NCBI GenBank assembly: GCA_040403095.1
Contig: JBBALI010000018.1
Location: 1 to 64,000 of the forward strand
Direction: 5' to 3'
Source of the DNA: JAQVCM01 sp040403095
GTDB taxonomy: Bacteria > Bacteroidota > Bacteroidia > Flavobacteriales_D > Crocinitomicaceae
DNA length: 64,000 bases
In this document: piece after piece, positions 35,543 to 43,514 of the stretch
Numbering within the stretch: position 1 is the stretch's first letter
Layout of the letters: every line of letters starts with the position of its first letter
Made by a program: the position numbers and the translations under genes
Notes under the pieces: generated by a model
Told to the model about the DNA's origin: nothing
What the model saw: only the letters and a program-made list of their open reading frames with translations
Database searches by the model: none

Positions 35543-36114
35543 ATGACCATTTTTTGTGGTAAACTCGCGTTCATTTTTTCTAATTTTTCTCTCAACAATT
35601 TTCTAGCTGTCGATAAATGCCATTTTGAAGTTCCTTCCGAAATTTCCAATTTTTCACCAATTTCTTTGTGACTGTAGCCATCTATGACATACAAGTTGAA
35701 TACATGGGCACTGACTGCTGGAATTTGAGTCAATAATTTCATAATTGAAGCACATCCAAAATCACTTTCAGCATCATTTTGAATTACTTCAGCATGAAAA
35801 TCTAATTCTCTCTCAGTCTCTTTTCCTTGATAATGTGTGAGATGTATCTTTGATTTTCGGTATTCGTCGATCAAAGTATTCGTAGTAATTTTTTTAGACC
35901 AAGCATTAAAATTAACCGCCTCAACATCAATCGTTTCAATTCCTTTGATGATTTTAAGAAAAGCTATATTTAAAGAAGATCTAGCGTCTTCATCATTATT
36001 GTGATAACGCAAACAAAGTGGCATCAGGAACTTGAAACAATACTCATAGAGTTGTTTCTGTGCTTTTCGATTGTTGCTGGCACAAGCTTTAAGTATGTCT
36101 GAATTTATGTGCAT
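35539..36114 (-). CDS. ECF-type RNA polymerase sigma factor
   Basis: 191 residues from ATG 36114 (MHINSDILKACASNNRKAQ); the longer frame up to 36153 begins with TTG and lacks a matching start. Region 2 is near residues 10-75 (KAQKQLYEYCFKFLMPLCLRYHNNDEDA, then FLKIIKGIETID) and region 4 near 125-180 (LLTQIPAVSAHVFNLYVIDGYSHKEIGEKLEISEGTSKWHLSTARKLL, in parts) carries the helix-turn-helix. It is followed with 4-base overlap by the anti-sigma/barrel gene, its likely partner. The regulated genes are not known, but the downstream lipoprotein is a candidate. Confidence 0.88.
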   Translation of the reverse strand: MHINSDILKACASNNRKAQKQLYEYCFKFLMPLCLRYHNNDEDARSSLNIAFLKIIKGIETIDVEAVNFNAWSKKITTNTLIDEYRKSKIHLTHYQGKETERELDFHAEVIQNDAESDFGCASIMKLLTQIPAVSAHVFNLYVIDGYSHKEIGEKLEISEGTSKWHLSTARKLLREKLEKMNASLPQKMVI

Positions 36115-36278
36115 GCCAATTCCAATCTTTCTGATGTTTTCGTTTTCGCGCAAGTTACAATTTTTTTTAATACTTGATTACATTTCGAATCTTTACCTAA
36201 TTTCTCAAACGTCCCCGTTAACTAAATGGTTGGTGAAAATTCAATTTAATATTGCGATATTAGCAACAAATATCAATT

Positions 36279-36761
36279 ATGAAATTGCACATCTTAAGAC
36301 ACGCAAAAACTCAGGTTATTGCGCCATCACAAAAGGATTTTGACCGCGTTTTACTTCCGAAAGGAATAGAACAATCCAATAAAATGGGATTTTATCTCAA
36401 TGAAAAACTTCCGAGAAAAATTACTGTTTACTGCTCAACAAGCGCAAGAACGCAACAAACAGCCAAAATCGTACAGGAAAAATTTGAATTTCGCGATTTG
36501 AGATTGACAGATCAACTTTACCATGCTGACTTAATGTCGCTTTTAGATTTTATATGGAAATTGGAAGGCAAAGAAGACATTCTATTAATCGGTCACAACG
36601 ATGGGATTTCTGATTTAGCATCTTATTTTACAGACGAATACATTGGCTTGCAAACTTGTGGATATTGCTGCATAGAATTTGATTCTGACGCTTGGAAAAA
36701 TACATCTAAAGGTTTGGGTCGCTTGGTGGATTCTTTTCGTCCGAAGGTAGTTTTGGACTAG
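36279..36761 (+). CDS. SixA-type phosphohistidine phosphatase
   Basis: 160 residues, histidine phosphatase superfamily. The catalytic LRHAKT at residues 5-10 holds the nucleophilic His. Further on, STSARTQQTAKIV near residue 50 and LLIGHNDGISDLASYF near residue 108 hold the Arg and second His of the pocket. SixA proteins dephosphorylate phosphohistidine on signalling or PTS proteins; the target here is unknown. Its last 56 bases overlap the end of the rhomboid gene on the opposite strand. Confidence 0.9.
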   Translation: MKLHILRHAKTQVIAPSQKDFDRVLLPKGIEQSNKMGFYLNEKLPRKITVYCSTSARTQQTAKIVQEKFEFRDLRLTDQLYHADLMSLLDFIWKLEGKEDILLIGHNDGISDLASYFTDEYIGLQTCGYCCIEFDSDAWKNTSKGLGRLVDSFRPKVVLD

Positions 36762-37512
36762 ATTCTTGGCTTGAAATATAATTGTATATAATTTTGAAAT
36801 CTTCTTGCTGCCGCTTGATTTCCTCCGCTCTTTCATTAGCTAAACGGATATTTTCTAACCATTGACCTTCTAAATCTGGTGGTTCGATACCCATTTCCTT
36901 TTCTATTTCATACTGGTATTTGGGTTCTTGCGGCCCTTTAGATTTATACAAAAAAGCCAAAGTCACACCTGTGATTAAACCTGCCAAATGACCTTCCCAT
37001 GAAACCCTTGCCTGCATTGGGAAAATTCCCCAAATCAAACTTCCATAAACAAAAATAACGAAAAGTGAAATTCCTTGCAAAGGCCTGTATTTTCTGATTG
37101 TTCCACTGACAAATAAAAATCCAGCCAAGGCGTAAATCACACTGCTCATTCCAATGTGATATGAACCTGTATTGATGGCAAAAACCCAAACAAATAAGCC
37201 GGTTACAAACCAACTGAAGAAAAATATTTGTGCTGCGATTTGTCTGTAAAAGTAAATCAAGGCTCCAAAAAGAATCGCAATTGGACCTGAATTGTTTAAA
37301 ATATGACCAAAGTCAGAAGGGGAATGAAGCAAAGGAGAAAAGATGATTCCTCGTAAACCTATTAAATCTTTAGGGAAAATTCCCCATTTGTAAAAATCGA
37401 AGGACGAAATTCTTTCCAATAAGTAAAACGACCACATCAAGATCAATAGCAAAGCTGGATACATGATTGTCTCCAAATTATTTCCAAATTGATGTTGCTT
37501 TTTATTATTCAT
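36706..37512 (-). CDS. Rhomboid family intramembrane serine protease
   Basis: 268 residues from ATG 37512 (MNNKKQHQFGNNLETIM); a longer TTG frame reaches 37626 but adds a non-membrane leader unlike rhomboids. The catalytic serine lies in YHIGMSSVIYALAGF (GxSx) and the catalytic His in WEGHLAGLITGVTLAF. Membrane segments start near residue 18 (YPALLLILMWSFYLL). The ~65-residue C-terminal tail is charged and cytoplasmic, ending in Pro/Ser-rich SPKLPSDEKNPPSDPNL. Substrate unknown. The 3' end overlaps the SixA gene by 56 bases. Confidence 0.88.
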   Translation of the reverse strand: MNNKKQHQFGNNLETIMYPALLLILMWSFYLLERISSFDFYKWGIFPKDLIGLRGIIFSPLLHSPSDFGHILNNSGPIAILFGALIYFYRQIAAQIFFFSWFVTGLFVWVFAINTGSYHIGMSSVIYALAGFLFVSGTIRKYRPLQGISLFVIFVYGSLIWGIFPMQARVSWEGHLAGLITGVTLAFLYKSKGPQEPKYQYEIEKEMGIEPPDLEGQWLENIRLANERAEEIKRQQEDFKIIYNYISSQESSPKLPSDEKNPPSDPNL

Positions 37513-37636
37513 TGTCAAATTACTTTCAAACAACGTGCCTGATGAAAATTGCTGACAAGCTGACAGAAAAATGTTTTTAAGGTTTTTCAATGATCTTATT
37601 AAAATGATTCTAAATTTAGTTTGCAACGAAAATTAA

Positions 37637-37669
37637 TTTTTGAAAAACGAAAAAAAATACATACTTTTC
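37637..37669 (+). promoter_or_regulatory. Promoter of the CotH-GH13-GH31 operon
   Basis: TTTTTG at 37637-37642 and TACTTTTC at 37662-37669 are spaced by 19 bases, close to the Bacteroidota TTTG-N19-TAnnTTTG form (the final G is C). The operator at 37679-37695 begins 9 bases downstream, so it covers the probable transcription start. Confidence 0.55.
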
Positions 37670-37678
37670 GACAATCTA

Positions 37679-37695
37679 AGTGTAATTTTAACACT
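37679..37695 (+). promoter_or_regulatory. Operator of the CotH-GH13-GH31 operon
   Basis: AGTGTAATTTTAACACT, arms AGTGT and ACACT exactly complementary, seven bases apart, in CTA...AAG flanks. It sits 20 bases before the CotH ATG, downstream of the -7 box, and matches the sites before susC, zwf, the regulator, GAPDH and pdhB. Confidence 0.72.
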
Positions 37696-37715
37696 AAGCT
37701 TTTAACTCACTTGTA

Positions 37716-39146
37716 ATGAAAAAAAAACTACTTCTAGTTTTGATTGTAACCATCGGAATTTTTCAATTTTGTATGGGACAAACTTTTCATCCTGCGGATA
37801 ATCAAGCTTTTTTGCAAAATGAATTGGCATCCATTTACATCACAATTGATGCTGATAGCATGTCGAACATGTTGTTGCAAAGCAATTTAAGTTCGGATCA
37901 TGAATATCCCGCAGATTTTGAATACATCAGCTCACAAGGTACAACAGTTATTAATAATGTGGGATTCAGATTGCGCGGAAACACTTCTCGATATGCTGAA
38001 AAAAAATCATTTAAAATTTCATTCAACACTTTTGTTTCTGGAGTAAAATGGCAAGGCTTAGAAAAATTAAATCTAAACGGTCAGCACAATGATGTCTCAA
38101 TTCTGAGAAATGACCTTTCTTTAGACTTATTGAAAGCTGCGGAGCTGCCAGCTTCCCGAAAAAGCTATGTAAAATTATTTGTAAACAATGAATACAAAGG
38201 ACTTTACTTAAATACAGAACACATCGATGAGGAGTTTATTCAATCTCGTTTTCCGCAAAACGATACTGGAAACCTTTACAAAGCGAATTATGGAGCGAAC
38301 ATGCTTTATTCAGGAGTAAATCAATCTCCCTATGAGAACTTATACGAATTAAGTACCAACAAAAGTGCCAATGATTACAGCGGTTTGATTCATTTTTTGG
38401 ACGTTTTAAACAACTCCAATCCAACAGATTTTGCTTGTGAAATTGATGCAGTTTTTGATGTAGACATGTATTTGAGAACTTTGGCTATTGAAATTTTGTC
38501 TGGACATTGGGACGGGTATGCTTACAACAAAAATAATTACTATTTGTACCAGCGTCCTTCAGATCAGAAATTTGTCTTTATCGAATATGACATGGACAAT
38601 ACTTTTGGCATCGATTGGTCGGGAATAAATTGGGCAAATAGAGATATTTACAATTGGGCTTCAACGAATGATCCGCGACCACTTTACTCTAAAATTTTGA
38701 ACGTACCTTATTACAGAAATCAATTTTCATTGTACATCGACAATTATTTAGCCACTTTTTATAATCCAGCAAATTTGGTCACAGGGCTTCAAGCAAGACA
38801 GGCATTAATTGAACAAGCAGCCTACGACGACACATACAGAACATTAGATTATGGCTTCAACAATTTTGATTTTCAATATGCAATTACTGATTCTTGGGGT
38901 GCACATATTACCGCTTCTATTGAATCTTTTTTGTTTGACAGAAAAATTTCAGCGAACCAACAAACAACAACTTCAACCATTCAAAACCCCTGTTTTAACA
39001 GCATTGAAAACGCAACTTTAGAAACACAACTACAATTTGTAAAAGCATTCAATCTTCTTGGTCAAGAAATTGATATTAGCACTCCAAATCAATGGATTAT
39101 AGGTGAAGATCAATTTGGAAATCACCATAAAATATTCTCAAAATAA
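37716..39146 (+). CDS. CotH kinase family protein, secreted
   Basis: 476 residues. Signal peptide 1-21 (MKKKLLLVLIVTIGIFQFCMG). The CotH core begins near residue 35; seen are FRLRGNTSRYAEKKSFKISF near 86, LNLNGQHNDVSILRNDLS near 118 and SYVKLFVNNEYKGLYLNTEHIDEEF, followed by FIEYDMDNTFGID near residue 290. CotH proteins in spore formers are atypical secreted protein kinases; in Bacteroidota their job is mostly unknown. The C-terminal residues (FVKAFNLLGQEID...) resemble the end of a type IX sorting domain but lack the usual YPNP start. First gene of the operon with GH13 and GH31 enzymes, spaced by 3 bases. Confidence 0.85.
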   Translation: MKKKLLLVLIVTIGIFQFCMGQTFHPADNQAFLQNELASIYITIDADSMSNMLLQSNLSSDHEYPADFEYISSQGTTVINNVGFRLRGNTSRYAEKKSFKISFNTFVSGVKWQGLEKLNLNGQHNDVSILRNDLSLDLLKAAELPASRKSYVKLFVNNEYKGLYLNTEHIDEEFIQSRFPQNDTGNLYKANYGANMLYSGVNQSPYENLYELSTNKSANDYSGLIHFLDVLNNSNPTDFACEIDAVFDVDMYLRTLAIEILSGHWDGYAYNKNNYYLYQRPSDQKFVFIEYDMDNTFGIDWSGINWANRDIYNWASTNDPRPLYSKILNVPYYRNQFSLYIDNYLATFYNPANLVTGLQARQALIEQAAYDDTYRTLDYGFNNFDFQYAITDSWGAHITASIESFLFDRKISANQQTTTSTIQNPCFNSIENATLETQLQFVKAFNLLGQEIDISTPNQWIIGEDQFGNHHKIFSK

Positions 39147-39149
39147 TAC

Positions 39150-41027
39150 ATGAATCAAATGAAAACAAACATCTTTTTAGCCCTTATTTCCTTATTCTCT
39201 TTCAACTCAGTGGCGCAAAAAATTCAAACTTTATCTCACATCGAACCACCCAATTGGTGGGCAAATATGGAGCATCATCAAGTTGAGGTAATGTTGCATG
39301 GAAAAAACATCAGTCAATTAACTGTTGAAGCAAAAGGTTTGACAATTTTAGGAATTCAAAAAACGGAGAATCCCAACTATATTTTTGTCACTCTGGAGAC
39401 AAAAAATGTAGCCGCAGGAAAATATACTTTTCAATTGTCCGAAAGCAAAAAAATCAAATACCAATTTGATTATGAGATCAAAGCCAGAAATACTGATTCA
39501 AAAGAGCGCATTGGTTTCAATACTTCTGATGTACTTTATTTATTGATGCCAGATCGATTTGCAAACGGTAAGACCACAAACGACAACGATCCTTCGGTAG
39601 TGGAAAAAATGAATCGTTCACTTCCTGGCGGACGACATGGTGGCGATATTCAAGGAATTGTGGACCATTTAGATTACATCAAAGAATTGGGCGCAACAAC
39701 GATTTGGCCAACACCGATGATGGAAGACAACGATTCAGCTTACAGCTACCATACTTATGGTCAAAGTGATTTGTACCGTGTTGATCCACGCTATGGAACG
39801 AATGAAGAATACAAAAATTTGGTTTCCGAAGCACACAAAAGAAAATTGAAAGTCATTCAAGATGTTGTACCAAATCACTGGGGATCTAATCATTGGATGA
39901 TGCGCGATCTTCCAACTTACACTTGGTTGCATCAATTTCCAGGATATGCGCAAACAAATTACAGGATGTCAACCCAAATGGATCCAAACACTTCACAAAT
40001 TGACCAAAAAATGTGTGCAGATGGTTGGTTTGTGAAATCTATGCCTGACTTGAACCAAAGCAATCCTTTGGTATTGAATTATTTGATTCAAAATACCATT
40101 TGGTGGATGGAATATGCCGATTTAGACGGTTTGCGTGTTGATACATATAGCTACAACGACAAAGAAGGAATTGCAAAATGGACCAAAAAAATCATAGACG
40201 AATATCCGAATACAAATATTGTAGGAGAAGTGTGGATGCACGATCAAGCACACCAATCTTATTGGCAAAAAAACAGTCCGATCGCTGCCATTCAATCATA
40301 CAATTCAAATCTGCCATCAGTCATGGATTTTACACTTCATGATGCTTTTGGTCAGGCTTTCAGTGAAAAGAATCAAAATTGGGACCAAGGAATGATGCGA
40401 GTTTATGACAATTTTGTGAACGATTTTATGTACGATAATCCAAACAACATTTTGCTGTTTATGGAAAACCACGATACGCAAAGATTCAATGAAATTTATT
40501 CCAATATCACAGATTATAAATTGGCCATGACGATTTTAGCAACTGTTCGCGGAATTCCGCAAATCTATTATGGTACTGAAATTGGAATGAAAGGGAATAA
40601 AAATTTAGGCGATGCAGATATCAGAAAAGATTTTCCTGGAGGATGGAAAGAAGATAAAGAGAATGCATTTGCTCTAAAAAGCGAAAATCAGCAAGCTGGG
40701 AGAAATCAAATGCAAGAAGAATATTTCAACTTCACCAAAAAAATCTTAAATTGGCGTTTAAATAACAAAGCAGTTCAAGAAGGTAAAACGATTCAATTTA
40801 TTCCTGAAAACAATGTATATGTGTTTTTTAGAATCTTGCCGAATGAAAAAGTGATGGTTATTGTGAACAACTCCGAATCTGAACAAACTTTGAAACTAGA
40901 TCGTTTTAGAGAAGTAATATCCAAAGGTAAAATGTGTAAAGATTTTATCTCTGGCAACAACATCAATTTGGAAAATGAAAAAATAATTATTGGAGCAAAA
41001 ACTTCTATGATTATTGAAATTAAATAA
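39150..41027 (+). CDS. Cyclomaltodextrinase/neopullulanase-like GH13 (SusA-like)
   Basis: 625 residues, periplasmic alpha-glucan hydrolase. Signal peptide ends near LFSFNSVAQ (22-23); a second ATG at 39159 is possible. An N-terminal cyclomaltodextrinase-type domain covers ~25-125 and a GH13 barrel ~125-520. Catalytic triad: nucleophile Asp331 (GLRVDTY), acid Glu360 (VGEVWMHD), third Asp442 (ENHDTQRF). A small C-terminal beta domain follows. This architecture matches SusA/neopullulanase-type enzymes that cut cyclodextrins and imported malto-oligosaccharides in the periplasm to maltose and glucose. It is 3 bases after CotH and 1 base before GH31, so clearly one operon. Confidence 0.9.
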   Translation: MNQMKTNIFLALISLFSFNSVAQKIQTLSHIEPPNWWANMEHHQVEVMLHGKNISQLTVEAKGLTILGIQKTENPNYIFVTLETKNVAAGKYTFQLSESKKIKYQFDYEIKARNTDSKERIGFNTSDVLYLLMPDRFANGKTTNDNDPSVVEKMNRSLPGGRHGGDIQGIVDHLDYIKELGATTIWPTPMMEDNDSAYSYHTYGQSDLYRVDPRYGTNEEYKNLVSEAHKRKLKVIQDVVPNHWGSNHWMMRDLPTYTWLHQFPGYAQTNYRMSTQMDPNTSQIDQKMCADGWFVKSMPDLNQSNPLVLNYLIQNTIWWMEYADLDGLRVDTYSYNDKEGIAKWTKKIIDEYPNTNIVGEVWMHDQAHQSYWQKNSPIAAIQSYNSNLPSVMDFTLHDAFGQAFSEKNQNWDQGMMRVYDNFVNDFMYDNPNNILLFMENHDTQRFNEIYSNITDYKLAMTILATVRGIPQIYYGTEIGMKGNKNLGDADIRKDFPGGWKEDKENAFALKSENQQAGRNQMQEEYFNFTKKILNWRLNNKAVQEGKTIQFIPENNVYVFFRILPNEKVMVIVNNSESEQTLKLDRFREVISKGKMCKDFISGNNINLENEKIIIGAKTSMIIEIK

Positions 41028-41028
41028 C

Positions 41029-43422
41029 ATGATAAAATTGAAAAATTCATTTATCACACTTTGCTTTTTAGCAATATGCTCGTCACTTTTCAGTCAAAAT
41101 AGTGATCGGAAATTTGTCAGTTATGAAAAAACAGACAAAGGAATTGAGGTGAAAACCAACGATGGGAAATATATTTTCACTACTTATAGACCAACGGTAA
41201 TCCAAACGACTTTTATTCCAACTGGTGAAACAGCGGAAGCAAAATCACATGCGGTCGTGCAAACGCCTTCAAAGGAAGTTTTGAAAAGCAACGACAATGA
41301 TTCTGTTTTAATTTTAAGCAATAGTAGAATCGATATCAAAATTCAAAAATCACCATTTCAGGTTCAATATTTTCAAGCTGGAAAACTGGTTATTTCTGAG
41401 AAAAAAGGTTATTTCAAAACAGCATCGCATGATGCCATCAATTTTAATATCAATCAAACTGAAATTTTGTATGGCGGTGGTGCGAGAGCGCTCGGAATGA
41501 ACCGTCGCGGAAATCGCTTGGAGCTTTACAACAAAGCAAATTACGGCTATGAATCTACTTCTGCCTTGATGAATTTTTGTATGCCGATTGTAATGTCATC
41601 CGAAAAATACATGATTCATTTCGACAATCCTCAGACTGGATTTTTGGATTTAGATTCAAAAAAAGACAACACAATTACTTACGAAACAATCGGTGGAAAT
41701 AAAACTTACCAAATCATTTTTGGAAATAGTTGGAATGAATTGATTTTCAATTATACCCAATTAACAGGTTCACAACCGCTTCCGCCAAGATGGGCGTTTG
41801 GCAATTTTTCTTCTCGATTTGGCTATCATTCTCAGAAAGAAACGGAACAAACTGTGAATAAATTCATAGAAGATTCCATTCCTTTGGACGCAGTAATTCT
41901 GGATCTATATTGGTTTGGAAAAGAAATTCAAGGAACGATGGGTAATTTGGAATTCTACAAAGATTCCTTCCCTACTCCCTTGAAAATGATTTCAGATTTC
42001 AACCAAAAAGGAATCAAAACAGTGCTGATTTCAGAGCCATTTATTTTAAATACTTCGAATCGTTGGAAAGAAGCGGTTTCTAAAAATATTTTAGCAAAAG
42101 ACAGTTTGGGAAATCCTTTCGTTTACAATTTCTATTTTGGAAATACTGGTTTGATTGACATTTATTCGAAACCTGGAAATGAATGGTTTTGGAATATTTA
42201 CAAAGGAATGCATGATCAAGGAGTGAAAGGTTTTTGGGGTGATTTAGGTGAACCTGAAGTGCATCCGAAAGATTTGATTCATGCCACTGGCAAAGCAACC
42301 ACAGTGCACAATATTTATGGCCATGATTGGGCGAAATTGATTCAAGAAGGATACCAAAAAAACTATCCAAATGAGCGCCCTTTTATTTTGATGCGTGCTG
42401 GTTATTCAGGTTCACAGCGCTTTGGAATGATTCCGTGGTCGGGAGATGTGAACAGAACTTGGGGCGGACTGCAAGCACAACCGGAAATCGCGCTCCAAAT
42501 GGGAATGCAAGGAATTGGATACATGCATTCAGATTTAGGAGGTTTTGCAGGAACTTACGACGACAATGAATTATATATCAGATGGCTACAATACGGTGTT
42601 TTTCAGCCAATATTCAGACCGCACGCGCAAGAACAAGTGGCATCAGAGCCTGTTTTTAAAGATGAAAATACCAAAAGAATTGTCAAAAATGCCATTCAAT
42701 TAAGGTATGATTTGTTGCCATACAATTACACCATGGCTTATTTGAACAGTATTTATGGCTTGCCATTGATGCGTCATTTGATGTTTGAAGAAAATAACAA
42801 TCCAAAATTATTGACCAATAAGGAAAATTATTTGTGGGGAAATGAAATTTTAGTTGCACCTATTTTGGAAAAAGGAAAAGTTAGTCAAGAGGTTTATTTC
42901 CCAAGTTCATCAGACTGGTTTGATTTTTACACAGGTGAAATCCATAAAAAAGGATCAACTGCTGAAATCAAAACAAACATTGAAAATATTCCAACTTTCG
43001 TAAGAGCTGGGTCGTTTATACCGATGTCGAAAGGATTAAAAAACACGGATGATTTTGATGACAACAAGATATCGATACATTTTTATTACCATCAAAATGT
43101 AGAAATTAGCAATGGAGTCTATTTCACAGACGATGGAAAAACTCCTGCGTTTAACCAAGAATATCAATCGAAAATTGAATATTTTAGATACAAAAAAGAA
43201 GCAAAATATTCAACGATTACATTTGAACAAAAATTGTTAGGGAAAATTCCAGCGTTGACAAAAAGAAGATATGAAATGATACTTCATAACATCGAAAAAG
43301 CGCCTAAAAGCATAATTTTGGATAAAAAGGAAATAAAATTTCAATTTGACAAAACAGCTAAAACGCTAACATTCATTGCCGATTTAGCACAAAATAATTC
43401 GATTTTAAAAATAAATTGGTGA
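41029..43422 (+). CDS. GH31 alpha-glucosidase (SusB-like role)
   Basis: 797 residues from ATG 41029 (MIKLKNSF); the extension to a TTG at 41014 overlaps the preceding gene and is not used. Signal peptide ends near residue 23 (SSLFSQ). An N-terminal beta-sandwich precedes the (beta/alpha)8 barrel. The GH31 nucleophile lies in FWGDLGEPE (Asp405) and the acid/base in PWSGDVNRTW (Asp473). The segment near residue 248 (PPRWAFGNFSSRFGYHSQ) is typical. Likely a periplasmic alpha-glucosidase releasing glucose from malto-oligosaccharides; alpha-1,6 or other linkages cannot be excluded from sequence alone. Confidence 0.9.
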   Translation: MIKLKNSFITLCFLAICSSLFSQNSDRKFVSYEKTDKGIEVKTNDGKYIFTTYRPTVIQTTFIPTGETAEAKSHAVVQTPSKEVLKSNDNDSVLILSNSRIDIKIQKSPFQVQYFQAGKLVISEKKGYFKTASHDAINFNINQTEILYGGGARALGMNRRGNRLELYNKANYGYESTSALMNFCMPIVMSSEKYMIHFDNPQTGFLDLDSKKDNTITYETIGGNKTYQIIFGNSWNELIFNYTQLTGSQPLPPRWAFGNFSSRFGYHSQKETEQTVNKFIEDSIPLDAVILDLYWFGKEIQGTMGNLEFYKDSFPTPLKMISDFNQKGIKTVLISEPFILNTSNRWKEAVSKNILAKDSLGNPFVYNFYFGNTGLIDIYSKPGNEWFWNIYKGMHDQGVKGFWGDLGEPEVHPKDLIHATGKATTVHNIYGHDWAKLIQEGYQKNYPNERPFILMRAGYSGSQRFGMIPWSGDVNRTWGGLQAQPEIALQMGMQGIGYMHSDLGGFAGTYDDNELYIRWLQYGVFQPIFRPHAQEQVASEPVFKDENTKRIVKNAIQLRYDLLPYNYTMAYLNSIYGLPLMRHLMFEENNNPKLLTNKENYLWGNEILVAPILEKGKVSQEVYFPSSSDWFDFYTGEIHKKGSTAEIKTNIENIPTFVRAGSFIPMSKGLKNTDDFDDNKISIHFYYHQNVEISNGVYFTDDGKTPAFNQEYQSKIEYFRYKKEAKYSTITFEQKLLGKIPALTKRRYEMILHNIEKAPKSIILDKKEIKFQFDKTAKTLTFIADLAQNNSILKINW

Positions 43423-43430
43423 TTTTTCTT

Positions 43431-43447
43431 AGTGTCATTTTGACATT
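43431..43447 (+). promoter_or_regulatory. Operator at the susC promoter
   Basis: AGTGTCATTTTGACATT; arms AGTGTCA/TGACATT with one mismatch pair. It contains the -33 TTTTG at 43438-43442, so a bound regulator would cover that element. Confidence 0.7.
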
Positions 43448-43469
43448 TAATAATATTTGTATAAATTTG
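43438..43469 (+). promoter_or_regulatory. susC promoter
   Basis: TTTTG (43438-43442), a 19-base spacer, then TAAATTTG (43462-43469). This is a full match to the Bacteroidota housekeeping promoter. The susC ATG follows after 45 bases. Confidence 0.75.
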
Positions 43470-43514
43470 GTCAGTTGATTTGTTAAAAAACCATAAATTA
43501 ATAATTAAATTGCT

